Positions 6,353-6,762 of a stretch of DNA of 6,762 nucleotides are shown here, piece by piece (the first letter of the stretch is position 1; every line of letters begins with the position of its first letter). Source of the stretch: Caldisericia bacterium (GTDB lineage: Bacteria > Caldisericota > Caldisericia > UBA6126). The notes under the pieces are model-generated. The model saw nothing but the letters and a program-made list of their open reading frames with translations, searched no databases and was not told the origin of the DNA. The stretch covers positions 1-6,762 of the forward strand of contig JAQVYZ010000054.1 in the NCBI GenBank assembly GCA_028708485.1, in the 5' to 3' direction. Made by a program: the position numbers and the translations under genes.

Positions 6353-6762
6353 TTTGCTACTCCTACTTTGATTTTTCTGAATCTCGCCGGCGCTGTACCG
6401 TGCGAAACAGCCATGATTTGGGTAGGTTGTCCTTTTCCGCAGTTCGGTACCCCCCAAACATGCCAAAAATCACGATTGGCTATACCGTCGCAAGCATTCC
6501 AAAAAGTGGGGGTTTCCCCGATATAGCTTGGATTCTTAACCACTTTGCCCAGTTTTCCCTGTTTGATCTCTCTGGCAATCTCTGTAGCAAATTGGAAGTT
6601 TAATCTCCTGTCATCAATGGACCAGCTCTTGATTCCGGAAAGCCATAAACCGTCATCAATTCCTTGAATCAGTTCTTGAACGGTTTTATCTCCCGGTTCC
6701 AGATTGATCGATGTCATACGAATAATAGGGATTTTGGAAAAACGATCTGCACGCATAGATCC
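6349..6762 (-). CDS. tldD: TldD metallopeptidase, C-terminal 137 residues (5' end beyond the window)
   Basis: This frame is open to the right edge, so only the end of the protein is seen. It carries conserved C-terminal features of TldD: PIIRMTSINLEPGD, 'GLWLSGIKSWSIDDRRLNF', EIKQGKLGKVVKNPSYIG, and WGVPNCGKGQP. The Cys in NCGKGQ matches the Cys that completes the zinc site with the HExxxH motif in E. coli TldD; that motif would lie upstream, outside the window. The gene ends GCAAAATGA, and its TGA overlaps the pmbA ATG. With PmbA/TldE it should form the heterodimeric, cytoplasmic, zinc-dependent TldD/E peptidase, which acts on small or unfolded peptides. The ATG at 6756 is internal, because coding sequence continues upstream of it to the edge. 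The family identity is clear. Confidence 0.92.
   Translation of the reverse strand, partial: GSMRADRFSKIPIIRMTSINLEPGDKTVQELIQGIDDGLWLSGIKSWSIDDRRLNFQFATEIAREIKQGKLGKVVKNPSYIGETPTFWNACDGIANRDFWHVWGVPNCGKGQPTQIMAVSHGTAPARFRKIKVGVAK
6360..6364 (-). promoter_or_regulatory. Ribosome binding site of pmbA inside the 3' end of tldD
   Basis: AGGAG, within AGTAGGAG, lies seven bases upstream of ATG 6352 on the minus strand and inside the last codons of tldD. It settles the pmbA start against the longer in-frame alternative. Confidence 0.75.

Noticed and set aside
6353..6466. N-terminal extension of pmbA to 6466
   Set aside because: This stretch lies within tldD coding sequence in another frame, while ATG 6352 has a good ribosome site and matches the family start.
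1..6762. CRISPR arrays, tRNA or rRNA genes, insertion sequences, attachment sites
   Set aside because: I saw no regularly spaced repeats, transposase-like frames, terminal inverted repeats or tRNA-like structures. The window is almost fully covered by the six genes.

Overview
The window (about 43% G+C by eye) holds six protein genes in two blocks, and none of it looks like a mobile element or an RNA gene. I think the host is a Gram-positive-type bacterium, probably in the Clostridia/Limnochordia part of the Firmicutes. The reasons are the strong AGGAGG-type ribosome sites, sigmaA-type promoters, a copper-amine-oxidase-N-terminal-like repeat domain at the end of an exported protein, and a rhomboid with the 'MIPL' N-terminus common in Gram-positive bacteria. 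No marker gene is present, so this placement is only a guess.

Left block, extracellular functions (1-4335). Two gingipain-like (peptidase family C25) genes are transcribed away from each other, with a tiny Flp-type pilin gene between them. The left C25 gene (minus strand, cut by the window edge) has a signal peptide, a C25-type propeptide and the beginning of the catalytic domain. The pilin gene (1182-1358, minus) has an almost perfect sigmaA promoter, a strong ribosome site and its own hairpin terminator. An extended -10 element for the left C25 gene lies just past that terminator. The right C25 gene (1597-4335, plus) is complete at 912 residues: signal peptide, catalytic domain with His299 and Cys351, beta-sandwich, cohesin-like domain, and two copper-amine-oxidase-N-like repeats. 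It has no propeptide.

Right block, intracellular and membrane proteolysis (4323-6762, all minus). Transcription enters from the right edge through the 3' end of tldD, then pmbA/tldE, then a rhomboid serine protease. Each junction is a 4-base stop/start overlap (ATGA, then GTGA), so the three are probably one translationally coupled operon. The rhomboid and the right C25 gene converge, and their 3' ends overlap by 13 bp with no visible terminator between them.

Five of the six genes are proteases or members of protease families, and the sixth is a pilin. The most interesting part is the C25-pilin-C25 arrangement with its unusual domain architecture. A functional link between the peptidases and the pilus is inference only.
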